NCBI GenBank assembly: GCA_041658185.1 | Contig: JBBAAR010000001.1 | Span: forward strand, 1 to 64,000 | DNA length: 64,000 nucleotides | Origin: UBA8919 sp041658185 | GTDB lineage: Bacteria; Elusimicrobiota; UBA8919 | Direction of reading: 5' to 3' | Part shown: positions 51,235-60,195 of the stretch, piece after piece | Numbering within the stretch: position 1 is the stretch's first letter | Layout: each line of letters starts with the position of its first letter | Made by a program: the position numbers and the translations under genes | Notes under the pieces: model-generated | The model's database searches: none | Seen by the model: the letters and a program-made list of their open reading frames with translations, nothing else | What the model was told of the DNA's origin: nothing

Positions 51235-52622
51235 AAGGGTTTTATCAGAAAATTGGGATTATCAACCACTGAAATCGTTTTATTGCCGAGATATTTTTCA
51301 AGCCACAATTTTAACCGTTTTTCTACAGGTTCGGATTTATCACCCCAAAAAACAAAAGGCAAAAATTCGTGATCTTCTTCAATTATACCGTCTTGAATTA
51401 TGTGTAAATTTCCCCATCCGACAAAATGCAATATCTGAAAAAGGTCAACCGGCTTTTGCTTGCCTATTTTAAAATCTTTTTTCACGGCATTTATCACGCG
51501 AACCAGCGCTTTTTTTATTCCTTTACTTTTATCCGGGTATCCGTTCAGTTCGCCCATCCCTACTTTCATAAGATTTTTGAATTCTTCATTGCCCCAACCC
51601 TGATTGCACGGAGCGACATTAAGGACGATTCCGCCTTTTTTAACGGCGTGATATGCACAGTGGGTGGCCTTGCCCATCTGATAAAGATTTACCCCCCAGT
51701 GGCTTGCGCCGGAAATAACAATATCCGCGCGCGCTTTTATATTTACCGTCCAGACATTTTTAAGAACTTCCGCCGCTTTAAGATGGCTTTCAAATGTCTC
51801 GCCGCCGTTTAAGTAAACCAAATCACCGTCGGTATCAATGATTGATGTTATTGTATAGACCTCCCGTTTATTTTTTTTCAGCGTTTCAATAACCGCTTTT
51901 ACGATTTTTTTCTTCGTCTCAAAAACGGGATTGCCGTCTATACTTCCCAAATCAACATTGTGCGCAAACCCGCACTCGCCGAACATTTTTAAGTGCTCGT
52001 AAGTTATGGTCTCCATATCGCAAATTCCCGGACATAATGCCTTGGGACCGCCTGCGATACCGGCAAAATAATGGTTCTCTACATCGGTCAGCGGAATTAT
52101 AATATCGGAATTAAAAACTGTTTCGTTGATTTTTACCGTTAAGCCGTCAATTTTGCCTGCTTCAACATTATTTTCCCTGCATTTGTGAATTACATAATTT
52201 ACCTTGCCGAACATTTGAACGCCTAAAATCTTTTTGAGTTCTTCGTCGGTAGACGGACGATGGGTGCCGGTTGCGATTACGACTTTAATTTTTTCGGAGG
52301 GAATTTTGAATTTTACCGTGAGTTTTTCAACCAAAACCGGAAGGAGAAGCCGCGTGTGGATGTTCGGTCTGTCATGGTCGTCAACTATTATTGACAAATT
52401 TCCGCCGCGATAATTTTCTTTTATAAGAATACTTAAGGGCTTCTGGTTGCCGACCGGTTTTTCAAGCGCATCAGAGAGATTTTGCTCGACATTTTTGATA
52501 ACGGGAAGTTTCTTAGGAAGAACTAAAGGCAGGAATTGCCCGTTATCAATCGCTTTTTGCGGAATGAAATCTGACAGGGTCTTTTCGCCGTAATGAAGTA
52601 CGACATCTTTTGATTTAAGCAT
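51231..52622 (-). CDS. LarA-family (DUF2088) nickel-pincer racemase
   Basis: A 463-residue protein with LarA landmarks: IIVDDHDRPN near residue 78, VIATGTHRPST near 114 and VENHYFAGIAGGPKALCPG near 182, with the lysine that in LarA binds the nickel-pincer nucleotide. LarA interconverts D- and L-lactate; homologues racemise or epimerise other 2-hydroxyacids. No larB/C/E cofactor genes are adjacent. It lies two bases downstream of ssnA and overlaps the FAD-linked dehydrogenase. Confidence 0.85.
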   Translation of the reverse strand: MLKSKDVVLHYGEKTLSDFIPQKAIDNGQFLPLVLPKKLPVIKNVEQNLSDALEKPVGNQKPLSILIKENYRGGNLSIIVDDHDRPNIHTRLLLPVLVEKLTVKFKIPSEKIKVVIATGTHRPSTDEELKKILGVQMFGKVNYVIHKCRENNVEAGKIDGLTVKINETVFNSDIIIPLTDVENHYFAGIAGGPKALCPGICDMETITYEHLKMFGECGFAHNVDLGSIDGNPVFETKKKIVKAVIETLKKNKREVYTITSIIDTDGDLVYLNGGETFESHLKAAEVLKNVWTVNIKARADIVISGASHWGVNLYQMGKATHCAYHAVKKGGIVLNVAPCNQGWGNEEFKNLMKVGMGELNGYPDKSKGIKKALVRVINAVKKDFKIGKQKPVDLFQILHFVGWGNLHIIQDGIIEEDHEFLPFVFWGDKSEPVEKRLKLWLEKYLGNKTISVVDNPNFLIKPL

Positions 52623-52624
52623 TT

Positions 52625-53971
52625 TTATAATTTCTTGATTCTTTCCCAGAACTTTGCCGATAGTTCGCGGGATTGCCGGCAGATTTGTTCTTCGTTTATA
52701 CCTTCAAGTTTTTTGTCTTTCATAAGAGTTTTACCGTTGCAGATAACCGTATCCATTGTCGCGTCAACCATTCCGAAAATCAAGTGTCCCAAGAAATTGT
52801 CTTTTGACAACGGTGTCGGCGGCGTATAGTCAAGAACAACCAAATCTGCGGGAGCGCCAACTTCAATTTTTCCCAGCTTTTTTCCGAAAATTATCTCCGA
52901 GATTTTTGAATTGTTCTGCAAAAGCATTTCTGGGGCTTCGCAGAAAGCGACTGTCGGGTCTTTTTTATTGTGACGGTGAATTAAGTAAGCACACCTCATC
53001 TGCGAAAGCATATCTGACGACATCCCGTCCGTGCCAAGCCCAACGGTAATGCCTTTTTTCATCATAGTAAGGACGTCTGCGCAGCCGACCGCATTATTCA
53101 TATTGCTTTCGGGATTGTGCACCACATTAGTTTTTGTTTCCTTCATTATATCCATTTCTTTATCGTCTATGTGAATGCAGTGAATGAGTATCGTCTTTTC
53201 ACCGAGGGCTCCGAATTTTTTCAGCCGCTCAACGATACGCATTTTGTATTTTTCAACGGAATCCTTTTCGTCAGCCAAGTCCTCGGCGCAATGGATGTGC
53301 ATGCCTACATTGTATTTTTTCGCCAAAGCGGCGTGCGCTTCCAATGTGTCATTATTGACGGTAAACGGAGCGTGAAGTCCGACCATACCGGAAATAAGTT
53401 CGGGTTTCTCATTTTTAATTTTTGACAAAAATCTTTCGTTTTCTTCAAGCCCTTCTTTTCCTTTTTTGTACCTGTCTGACGACCCAAAACATAAACATGC
53501 GCGAATTCCGATTTTTTCAACCGCTTTCTGAATCTCATCAAGCGAACCGATCTGGAATTCCTGCGATTCGTGATGGTCAATGAACGTTGTCGTGCCGTTT
53601 TTCACGCACTCAATCAAAGGGATTAACGAGGAATAATAAATATCTTCCGCAGTCAAAACCCTGTCAAGTTTCCACCAGAGTTTTTCAAGGACTTCAACAA
53701 AGTTTTTTGCAGGGGTCCCCGGGATATACATCCCGCGGGCGAAAGTGGAATACAAATGGTGGTGCGTGTTGATAAATCCGGGAAGAATTATTCTTTTTTT
53801 TGCGTCAATAATTTTCAGCTGAATTTTATCACCCGATGTCTTGAAAACTCTTGACCTTACCTCGTCCGTCTTGCCTATATCCTTTATGAACCCGTCTTCA
53901 AACAAAACACCGCCGTTTTCAATAACTTCCGACGGCGTAATCACCGTCCCGTTACACAACAAAGTAAGCAT
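52625..53971 (-). CDS. ssnA: SsnA-type aminohydrolase
   Basis: A 448-residue amidohydrolase-superfamily deaminase: metal ligands in INTHHHLYS, GLHAPF, MHIHCAED and GLGTDGMSSDM. The N- and C-terminal composite beta-sandwich is present. The sequence matches the putative aminohydrolase SsnA of anaerobic purine/selenium-linked gene sets rather than chlorohydrolase or guanine deaminase proper. The substrate in this family is not firmly known to me. It starts the ssnA-larA-dehydrogenase-fumarase operon. Confidence 0.82.
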   Translation of the reverse strand: MLTLLCNGTVITPSEVIENGGVLFEDGFIKDIGKTDEVRSRVFKTSGDKIQLKIIDAKKRIILPGFINTHHHLYSTFARGMYIPGTPAKNFVEVLEKLWWKLDRVLTAEDIYYSSLIPLIECVKNGTTTFIDHHESQEFQIGSLDEIQKAVEKIGIRACLCFGSSDRYKKGKEGLEENERFLSKIKNEKPELISGMVGLHAPFTVNNDTLEAHAALAKKYNVGMHIHCAEDLADEKDSVEKYKMRIVERLKKFGALGEKTILIHCIHIDDKEMDIMKETKTNVVHNPESNMNNAVGCADVLTMMKKGITVGLGTDGMSSDMLSQMRCAYLIHRHNKKDPTVAFCEAPEMLLQNNSKISEIIFGKKLGKIEVGAPADLVVLDYTPPTPLSKDNFLGHLIFGMVDATMDTVICNGKTLMKDKKLEGINEEQICRQSRELSAKFWERIKKL

Positions 53972-54012
53972 AAAACCTCCATAGTGAAAAATTGTACCTG
54001 TCCCTTTTTTTC

Positions 54013-54366
54013 CTAATCTTTTATCATTACAAGAAGCATTTTGAATTTTATTTCCGCTTTGAGTGAATGCGGTTTGTTCGCAGGCATAATCACCGTTTCG
54101 CCTTTTTTTGCCGATAGAGGTTTGCCGGAAATTGTAATTTTCACTTTACCGTCAAGAATATAAACCATCGCATCAAACGGAGCGGTATGTTCGCTTAAAC
54201 CCTGCCCTTTATCAAATGCGAAAAGCGTTACAGTCCCTGTCTTTTTATTGATGAGAGTGCGGCTTACGACGGAGTTTTTTTGGTAACTTATAAGATTTGC
54301 AAGTTTGAGCGACTTCGCTAAAAGAACTTCTTTTTTTTCATTTGCTTTTTCATTTTCTTTTCTCAT
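54013..54366 (-). CDS. Small cupin-domain protein
   Basis: A 117-residue single cupin (about residues 45-115) with LSEHTAPFDAMVYILDGKVKI and VIMPANKPHSLKA, which supply the metal-binding His residues of a cupin. Function cannot be deduced; such proteins may bind metal or small ligands. The N-terminal 15 residues are charged. Located 41 bases upstream of ssnA on the same strand. Confidence 0.82.
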   Translation of the reverse strand: MRKENEKANEKKEVLLAKSLKLANLISYQKNSVVSRTLINKKTGTVTLFAFDKGQGLSEHTAPFDAMVYILDGKVKITISGKPLSAKKGETVIMPANKPHSLKAEIKFKMLLVMIKD

Positions 54367-54443
54367 CTATTCTCCCCGACACTTACAAGGGTTATGTGAA
54401 GATTATGTGAAGCGTCCCTATTTTCTATTTTCCCTTTTATCTT

Positions 54444-54465
54444 CTTGGAGAAATCAGAGCCGTCC
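54444..54465. repeat. TGGAGAAATCA..CCGTCC repeat, left of HEAT gene
   Basis: TGGAGAAATCAGAGCCGTCC matches the core of 27411-27438. A weaker copy (TGGAGTAATCAGGCACAATCC, 55295-55315) lies on the other side of the HEAT-repeat gene. The remaining 54367-54473 shows no gene. Confidence 0.45.
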
Positions 54466-54473
54466 CAATTATA

Positions 54474-55265
54474 TTATTTTAGACTGTTCTTCTTTTTCTC
54501 TAATTCTATTAGTGCTTCAGTACAACTTTTTCTTACCATTGGGTCTTTATCATTAAGATATTCTGTAAGTATTTCAGATGCGTTTTCCGCTTTTGTATTT
54601 GCCAATCTTTTTGCAGCCCTGTATCTTAAAGCTCTAATATTTGGATTATTCTCAGTAATTCCTAAAACGTCTACTAATACTGGACCATATTCTTTTTCTT
54701 TAAGCCTCCATGAATCCACAATAACATCCCTTGCCATTAACTTCAATTCTTTATTCTTTGAATAATATGCTGCAACTAATTTATTGGCTTTCAATTTATC
54801 ATCATTTATAGTTTCTATTTTTATTATCTCTTTTAACCCTTCAATGAAACTTTTTTCATTATGTTTTCGTAAATCAATTTTCCCTTGAAGTCCATGAAAA
54901 ATTATCATACCAGGTTCAAGGAAAAGTATTGCGGCTTCACCTGCTTGCGGATAAACAGCTGCTTGACAAGTAAATGGCTCATAAGTATCATTTGTTATTT
55001 TATAATCTATCTGCAATATCTTTTTATTATAGATTCCTTTTAACACCTCTTTTACTTTATAATTGACATATCTACTATATTTTCTTGCACCACCTTTGGC
55101 TTTATGACCTGTTTCAAAAGTATCGTAACTATTTGCATATTCTACTAAAACAATTAGATTAGAACGTTCTATTTTTTCTAGTAACGTAAAAATTCTTATC
55201 ATTGCAATAATTTGAGTATTTAACAAAAACAAAACTATTGAAATTATTAAAATTCTTTTTTTCAT
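54474..55265 (-). CDS. Secreted HEAT-repeat protein
   Basis: A 263-residue protein from the ATG at 55265 (MKKRILIISIVLFLL signal peptide); an in-frame ATG nine codons upstream would place charged residues before the signal and is less likely. The C-terminal half has HEAT-like helical repeats (LRYRAAKRLANTKAENASEILTEYL, MVRKSCTEALIEL). The N-terminal half contains a beta-rich domain with YVNYKVKEVLKGIYN. No enzyme motif seen. Like the 26731 gene it is AT-rich, stand-alone and flanked by a TGGAG(A/T)AATCA repeat. Confidence 0.65.
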   Translation of the reverse strand: MKKRILIISIVLFLLNTQIIAMIRIFTLLEKIERSNLIVLVEYANSYDTFETGHKAKGGARKYSRYVNYKVKEVLKGIYNKKILQIDYKITNDTYEPFTCQAAVYPQAGEAAILFLEPGMIIFHGLQGKIDLRKHNEKSFIEGLKEIIKIETINDDKLKANKLVAAYYSKNKELKLMARDVIVDSWRLKEKEYGPVLVDVLGITENNPNIRALRYRAAKRLANTKAENASEILTEYLNDKDPMVRKSCTEALIELEKKKNSLK

Positions 55266-55378
55266 ATTATTAAAGTGTTGACTTCTGTTCAATTATGGAG
55301 TAATCAGGCACAATCCAAAACTAATGATTTTCGCAAAAATCTAAATTTTATTGCTGCGGCTTTTCCGTTCCTCTTTAA

Positions 55379-55508
55379 ATTCCTAAGCGAAGCAAGAAAT
55401 TTGTAAGGAACCTTGAGGAGCGACTTCGCTTTCAGGAGCGACGAATAGAGCGAAATCCGACAGGGCGGTCGGATGAGCGTTTCCGACAAATTTGCTTGCG
55501 AGCGACCG
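55379..55508. repeat. Stop-codon-abutting interspersed repeat, copy 2
   Basis: On the minus strand it starts right after the stop of the duplicated dehydrogenase tail as TCGCTCGCAAGCAAATTTG. It contains internal hairpins (GACAGGGCGGTCGG region) and ends with a reversed GAAGCAAGAAATTT. Same family as 8263-8358. Confidence 0.6.
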
Positions 55509-55724
55509 TTAATCCTCTTTCAGGGCGGATTTTTCTGCGAAAGTTCTGTCGCGCATTGACAAAGCACCCGAGAAACATTTTTGGACGCAAATGCTGCAGC
55601 ATATACATTTTTCCGCATCTGTCACAGGATGTTTGTCTTTATCAAGCGAGATTGACTGATACGGACACCTTGAACAATTACCGCAAATGAGATATATATC
55701 CGTATTGCAATTTGTGATATCCGA
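55509..55724 (-). pseudogene. Duplicated 3' tail of the dihydropyrimidine dehydrogenase gene
   Basis: About 210 bases match the last part of preTA (56324-56540) at roughly 85-90% by eye, including the stop position. The fragment encodes the C-terminal two-cluster ferredoxin (CGNCSRCPYQSISLDKDKHP..., CICCSICVQKCF) with a Gly-to-Cys change in the second cluster. It has no start and no upstream domains. It is separated from the intact gene by the ORF6N gene, so it is the remnant of a tandem copy or a duplication made during insertion. Confidence 0.85.
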
Positions 55725-55730
55725 TTTTCT

Positions 55731-56252
55731 TTATCCCAAAAATCCTTTTATCTGCTTACGCGGTATTTGTAGTGGTTCAGGAGGATTTAATAAATTTTGT
55801 AGCATTCTAAAAATATATTTTATCTGTGCGTCGTGTTCCTCAATTTTTTTCTGTAATTCTTTGTGGGTCACTAAAAATTCCCTTAATTTTACAAATGTTC
55901 TCATAATTTGAATGTTCACTTGTATTGCTTTATTACTGTTTAATACACTTGAAAGCATAAGAATACCGTGTTCTGTAAAAACAAAAGGTTTATATCTTAA
56001 ACCTTTTTTATCAGATTTGGAGGTGACAAATTGGCACCTCCAATTTGCAAATTCTTTTTCTGATAGTTCAAACATAAAATCAATAGGGAAGCGTTCTATA
56101 TTCCTTCGCACCTGTCTTTTTAAGTATTTTACCTCAACTCCATACAACTCTGCTAAATCTCTGTCAAGCATTACTTTTTTGTCTCTGATTAATAAGATTT
56201 TACTTCCAATACGGTCTTCTGGAATACTGATTATTGAATTTTTCTTTTCCAT
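55731..56252 (-). CDS. ORF6N-domain DNA-binding protein
   Basis: A 173-residue protein with an N-terminal ORF6N domain: LIRDKKVMLDRDLAELYGVEVKYLKRQVRRN, FPIDFMFELSEKE, and YKPFVFTEHGILMLSSVLNS. A C-terminal coiled coil (about residues 120-150) follows. ORF6N proteins occur in phages and mobile islands as DNA-binding regulators. It sits between the intact preTA and the duplicated tail of that gene, suggesting arrival by insertion or recombination. Confidence 0.88.
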   Translation of the reverse strand: MEKKNSIISIPEDRIGSKILLIRDKKVMLDRDLAELYGVEVKYLKRQVRRNIERFPIDFMFELSEKEFANWRCQFVTSKSDKKGLRYKPFVFTEHGILMLSSVLNSNKAIQVNIQIMRTFVKLREFLVTHKELQKKIEEHDAQIKYIFRMLQNLLNPPEPLQIPRKQIKGFLG

Positions 56253-56260
56253 ATAATTTT

Positions 56261-56288
56261 ATTTTACGATTTTTGACAAAAAAATCAA
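56261..56288 (-). promoter_or_regulatory. Putative promoter of the ORF6N gene
   Basis: Minus strand: TTGATT (56288-56283), 16-base spacer, TAAAAT (56266-56261), nine bases before the ATG. Hexamers are imperfect. Confidence 0.35.
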
Positions 56289-56323
56289 GACCGCTACAAT
56301 TCGTGGATTTACATCCGCCGCTA

Positions 56324-58828
56324 CTAATCCTCTTTCAGGGCGGATTTTTCTTCGGGAGTTCTGTCGCGCATTGACAAAGCACCCGAGAAACATTTCTGGA
56401 CACAGATGCTGCATCCGATACATTTTTCCGCATCTGTCACAGGATGTTTGTCTTTATCAAGCGAGATTGACTGATACGGACATCTTGAACAATTACCGCA
56501 GATAAGACACACATCCGTATCGCAGGATGAGATTTTTTTCACGGGCGTCAAATCCATAAAACCGGTAATCGGTTTCGGCAGCGCAATACCAATCAATTCT
56601 TTCATTGATTTTATTCCGCGCTCTTTCATCAGGTAACTGGTGCCGTTGACAAGTTCATCAAAAACTCCGTAACCGTGTTTGGTTACAATGGTGCAGAACT
56701 GGACCGTTTTTACTCCGAGCGCAAGAAAATTCATCGCCGATTTGTAATCCATAGGACCGCCGTTGCCGGAAACCGCAACACCCAAAGAAGATACGCTTGC
56801 AAGCGTGAGATAACTTATCGGAGTTACCCCGTCGCCGCTCATACCGACGACAATGCCTTCTTCCCATTCCTTTTTATTGCCCGGTCTGAAACACATCGTC
56901 GGAAAAGTATTCGCCAGAGTTATTCCGGCTTTTTTGTTCGGATATTTAGCAAAAACTTTTTTGATAGCATTCGCAATCGGGACTATGGACGTAACCGCAG
57001 CCGTAAGTTTGAAAAGTTTCGGGATTTCCGGGTCGCCGACCTCCATCACCCAGTCAATTATTTTTGCAGTCAGCGCGGCATTCTGCGAAACAATGTCGCC
57101 CTCAGTTCCGTCACCGCCCTGCGGGCAGGAAAGCGAATATTCTATTCCCATAACGCCGGACGCCTCAAGTTTTTTTGTATTTGACTGCCAGCCCTTTTTA
57201 TCATTTTCATCATTGCCGGTAACAGGCCCGCCGGTTGAAGCCATCGTCAGACGGTCGGGATATTCTTTAACCAGTTTTTGAATTTCCTTTACCACCCTGT
57301 CAAGATGATGACCCGAAACATTGTCGCAGTTCCCGTAAGTCAAATCATTGAAAGCATGCATATATTCGCCGGGGATGTGAATAGGCACGTTGTCAAACGA
57401 GGTCTTCATTATGCCGCCCGACCAACCCGCTTCGTACGCTTTTTTCATCTGGTCGTAACCATCGGAAGGAGGTGCTGCGGAAAGCAAAAACGGCGTTGAA
57501 ATTTTTCTGCCGAAAAAGTCGGTTTCAAGAGACACAGGAATTTGCGTGTACCCCTTCAGCACAACATCGCTTTTCACTTTATTTTTGAAAACAGGTTTTT
57601 TCAACCCATTGATGTATGCATCAATTTCCACTGCCGTATTTTTTCCTGCGGCAGTCGCTTCCACGACGGTAGTCGGACCCTGTACGGAATCGCCGGCATA
57701 AAATACGGATGGGTTATCTGATTTTTCCTTTTTAGAACGAGCACCGATTGCAATTATTACCGTTGATACATCGTTTCTGACCTGATTTGTGCCCGGCACT
57801 TCTTTTATATCTTTGAGATTAAATTTTACGCCTTTTGGAAGCGAAACTTTTACCGTCTCAAGACCTGAAATATCTTTGCCTTTTTTAAGAATTGCCGTAA
57901 CCCGCGTCCTTCCCGTTATTTCAATATTGTTTTCAAGAAGTTCATTCATCTCTCTGGGCGTCAGCGGCATTTCGCCGACAGTTTCCAGAGCGAGCATTTC
58001 AACATTTGACGCGCCGCCTGCGGATTTCGCTGTCATCGCAGCGTCTGCGGCAGTCGCGCCGCCGCCGATAACCGCAACCTTGCCTTTAAGTTTATATTTT
58101 TTCGGATTTTTCAGATAATCCAATCCGACAATTGCAAGGTCTTCATTTTCAATACCCGCTTTTATCGGCTCGGTAAGACCTGTTGCCGCAAGAACTGCGT
58201 CATAGCCTTTTTTTAACAGTGTTTCCAGATTTTCTATCTCTGAATTTAATTTTATGTTTATATCGCCGAGTGTTGTCAGGAATTTTAGATCCTCTTTAAG
58301 CATCTTTTTTTCTAACCGGTATTCGGGAATCAGATTGCTCATTCCGCCTGCAAAATTTTCTTTTTCATAAATGTCAACTTTATAGCCGAGAGAACCGAGA
58401 ACGGACGCAGCGCCCAAACCGGCAGGTCCCGAACCTATTATCGCAACTTTTTTCCCGTTCGGTTTCGGCTTGGAAAATTCAGCGAGCCCGCCCAACTCCC
58501 TGGCTTTTTTTACAATTGTCGCCTGGACGGCAGGAATATTCACCGCAGAATCAAATTTTTTATGAACGCAGGCGGCAACACAAAACCTGTCGGGGCAGAC
58601 CATGCCGCAGACGCCGCCGAACGGATTGTTTTTCATTATTTGGGCGGCAGACCTTTTTATATCCGAATTGCCGAAAACCCTTGCAGCCATAATAAAATCA
58701 GCCGCCGAACAGTCGCAGGGACACTTCTCCTTGCAGGGTTTCTCCTCGCAGAACTCGCATTTCGCAAATTCATTTTTTAATTGCGCATCCGTCAAAAAAA
58801 GCCCGTCATAAACAGATTTTTCAGCCAT
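56324..58828 (-). CDS. PreT-PreA fusion, dihydropyrimidine dehydrogenase family
   Basis: An 834-residue protein in the DPD domain order. The N-terminal Fe-S/alpha-helical domain has CEFCEEKPCKEKCPCDC and CGMVCPDRFCVAACV. FAD and NAD(P) domains follow (VAIIGSGPAGLGAAS near residue 128; VAVIGGGATAADAAM). The FMN-binding TIM barrel has the active-site Cys in EYSLSCPQGGDG. A C-terminal 2x4Fe-4S ferredoxin closes it (CGNCSRCP, CIGCSICVQKCF). Known members reduce uracil/thymine or run in reverse. The sequence after LSCP differs from the usual HGMGERG, so the substrate may differ. It is downstream of dihydropyrimidinase. Confidence 0.85.
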   Translation of the reverse strand: MAEKSVYDGLFLTDAQLKNEFAKCEFCEEKPCKEKCPCDCSAADFIMAARVFGNSDIKRSAAQIMKNNPFGGVCGMVCPDRFCVAACVHKKFDSAVNIPAVQATIVKKARELGGLAEFSKPKPNGKKVAIIGSGPAGLGAASVLGSLGYKVDIYEKENFAGGMSNLIPEYRLEKKMLKEDLKFLTTLGDINIKLNSEIENLETLLKKGYDAVLAATGLTEPIKAGIENEDLAIVGLDYLKNPKKYKLKGKVAVIGGGATAADAAMTAKSAGGASNVEMLALETVGEMPLTPREMNELLENNIEITGRTRVTAILKKGKDISGLETVKVSLPKGVKFNLKDIKEVPGTNQVRNDVSTVIIAIGARSKKEKSDNPSVFYAGDSVQGPTTVVEATAAGKNTAVEIDAYINGLKKPVFKNKVKSDVVLKGYTQIPVSLETDFFGRKISTPFLLSAAPPSDGYDQMKKAYEAGWSGGIMKTSFDNVPIHIPGEYMHAFNDLTYGNCDNVSGHHLDRVVKEIQKLVKEYPDRLTMASTGGPVTGNDENDKKGWQSNTKKLEASGVMGIEYSLSCPQGGDGTEGDIVSQNAALTAKIIDWVMEVGDPEIPKLFKLTAAVTSIVPIANAIKKVFAKYPNKKAGITLANTFPTMCFRPGNKKEWEEGIVVGMSGDGVTPISYLTLASVSSLGVAVSGNGGPMDYKSAMNFLALGVKTVQFCTIVTKHGYGVFDELVNGTSYLMKERGIKSMKELIGIALPKPITGFMDLTPVKKISSCDTDVCLICGNCSRCPYQSISLDKDKHPVTDAEKCIGCSICVQKCFSGALSMRDRTPEEKSALKED

Positions 58829-58840
58829 CTTCTTCTCCTC

Positions 58841-60193
58841 CTATCTTTTTAAAAATTTTCCGTAACTGCTAACCGACGTAAATTTGCCGTTATCATAAAT
58901 TATTTTTCCGCGAAGCAGCGTCATAACCGTTTTGCCCGTGATTTTCATATTCTGATAAGGACTCCAGCCGCAGTTTGTATTAAGTTTTTTGTAATCAATC
59001 CGCCACTTTACCTTCGGGTCAAAAATTGTTAAATCGGCATCGCTTCCGATTTTTATGCAGCCCTTTTTAGGATACAGCCTGAAAATTTTTGCGGGGTTTT
59101 GAGATGTCACTTCCGTAAGTTTTTTCAGCGTTATTCTTTTTTTCACAACGCCTTCCGAAAATAAAATCGGAAACGATGTTTCAACCCCGGGCATACCGAA
59201 CCTTAAATTCCTGAAATCATTTTTTGCTTTCTGCTTATCTTTTTTTGAAAATGCGCAGTGGTCGGTTGCAACCGTTTTCACGGTATCGTTTTTCAGACCG
59301 TCCCACAACGCTTTATTATCAGACGGTAATTTCACCGGCGGACAGGTCGCAAAAAGATAACCGTCTTTTTTTTCGAAAACATTTTTATTCAGGACAAGAT
59401 ACTGCGGACAGGTTTCAATAATAACTTTAACGCCTTTTTTTCTCGCGGTCTCGGCAATTTTTACAGCGCCTTCCGTAGTCGTATGAACAACATAAAGATT
59501 TCCATTAGATTTTTCAGCAAGAAATACCGCGTGATTTACTGCTTCTTCTTCCGCAATGTTCGGTCTTGTGTAATAAAAATTTGAAACGACCGTTTTTTTA
59601 CAGTCAACAAAACTTTTAATAAATCCGTCTATAAGAGGGCTGCTTTCGGCATGAACTTCTATAAGTGCCGAAAATCTTTTTGACGCTTCCAAAATTTTCA
59701 GCAACTCGTAATCGCCGACGCCCCAACCTTCCGTTTTCGGCATAAAAACCTTAAATGATGTGATGCCGTATTTTACAAGTTTTTTAAAATCGCTTTGACT
59801 CTGATTGTTCCAGTTGACGATTTGCGAATGGAAAGAATAATCAATATATGATTTTTTGGCTTCAATCTTGCGGCGGGTCAGCGATTCAAACATCGTCTCG
59901 TTTTTTAGAGGAATTGCATAATCAATAACTGTTGTAACTCCGCCGGCAGCAGCGGATTTAGTTCCGCTTAAAAAATCATCCGAAGTTCTTGAACCATATG
60001 CTTTAAGACCAAAATGGGTATGGGCATCTATAACACCGGGGAAAATATATTTATTTCTTGCATCTATAATTTTGCAATTTTTCAGGAATTGGATTTTTCC
60101 GATTTTTGCAATTTTTTCACCGGATATAAAAATATCCGCATTAAATATTTTGTCAGCGGTTATAATTGTTCCGTTTTTTATAAGAAGGTTCAT
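58841..60193 (-). CDS. Dihydropyrimidinase / hydantoinase
   Basis: A 450-residue cyclic amidohydrolase: PGVIDAHTHF, carbamylated-lysine segment SFKVFMPKTEG, HAESSPLI, VVHTTTEGAV and the catalytic Asp in VATDHCAFSKKD. It opens dihydrouracil or hydantoin rings. The neighbour preTA (12 bases downstream) provides dihydropyrimidines, so reductive pyrimidine breakdown is the simplest reading. A beta-ureidopropionase is not in the window. D-hydantoinase of purine-type clusters is an alternative. Confidence 0.9.
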   Translation of the reverse strand: MNLLIKNGTIITADKIFNADIFISGEKIAKIGKIQFLKNCKIIDARNKYIFPGVIDAHTHFGLKAYGSRTSDDFLSGTKSAAAGGVTTVIDYAIPLKNETMFESLTRRKIEAKKSYIDYSFHSQIVNWNNQSQSDFKKLVKYGITSFKVFMPKTEGWGVGDYELLKILEASKRFSALIEVHAESSPLIDGFIKSFVDCKKTVVSNFYYTRPNIAEEEAVNHAVFLAEKSNGNLYVVHTTTEGAVKIAETARKKGVKVIIETCPQYLVLNKNVFEKKDGYLFATCPPVKLPSDNKALWDGLKNDTVKTVATDHCAFSKKDKQKAKNDFRNLRFGMPGVETSFPILFSEGVVKKRITLKKLTEVTSQNPAKIFRLYPKKGCIKIGSDADLTIFDPKVKWRIDYKKLNTNCGWSPYQNMKITGKTVMTLLRGKIIYDNGKFTSVSSYGKFLKR

Positions 60194-60195
60194 TT

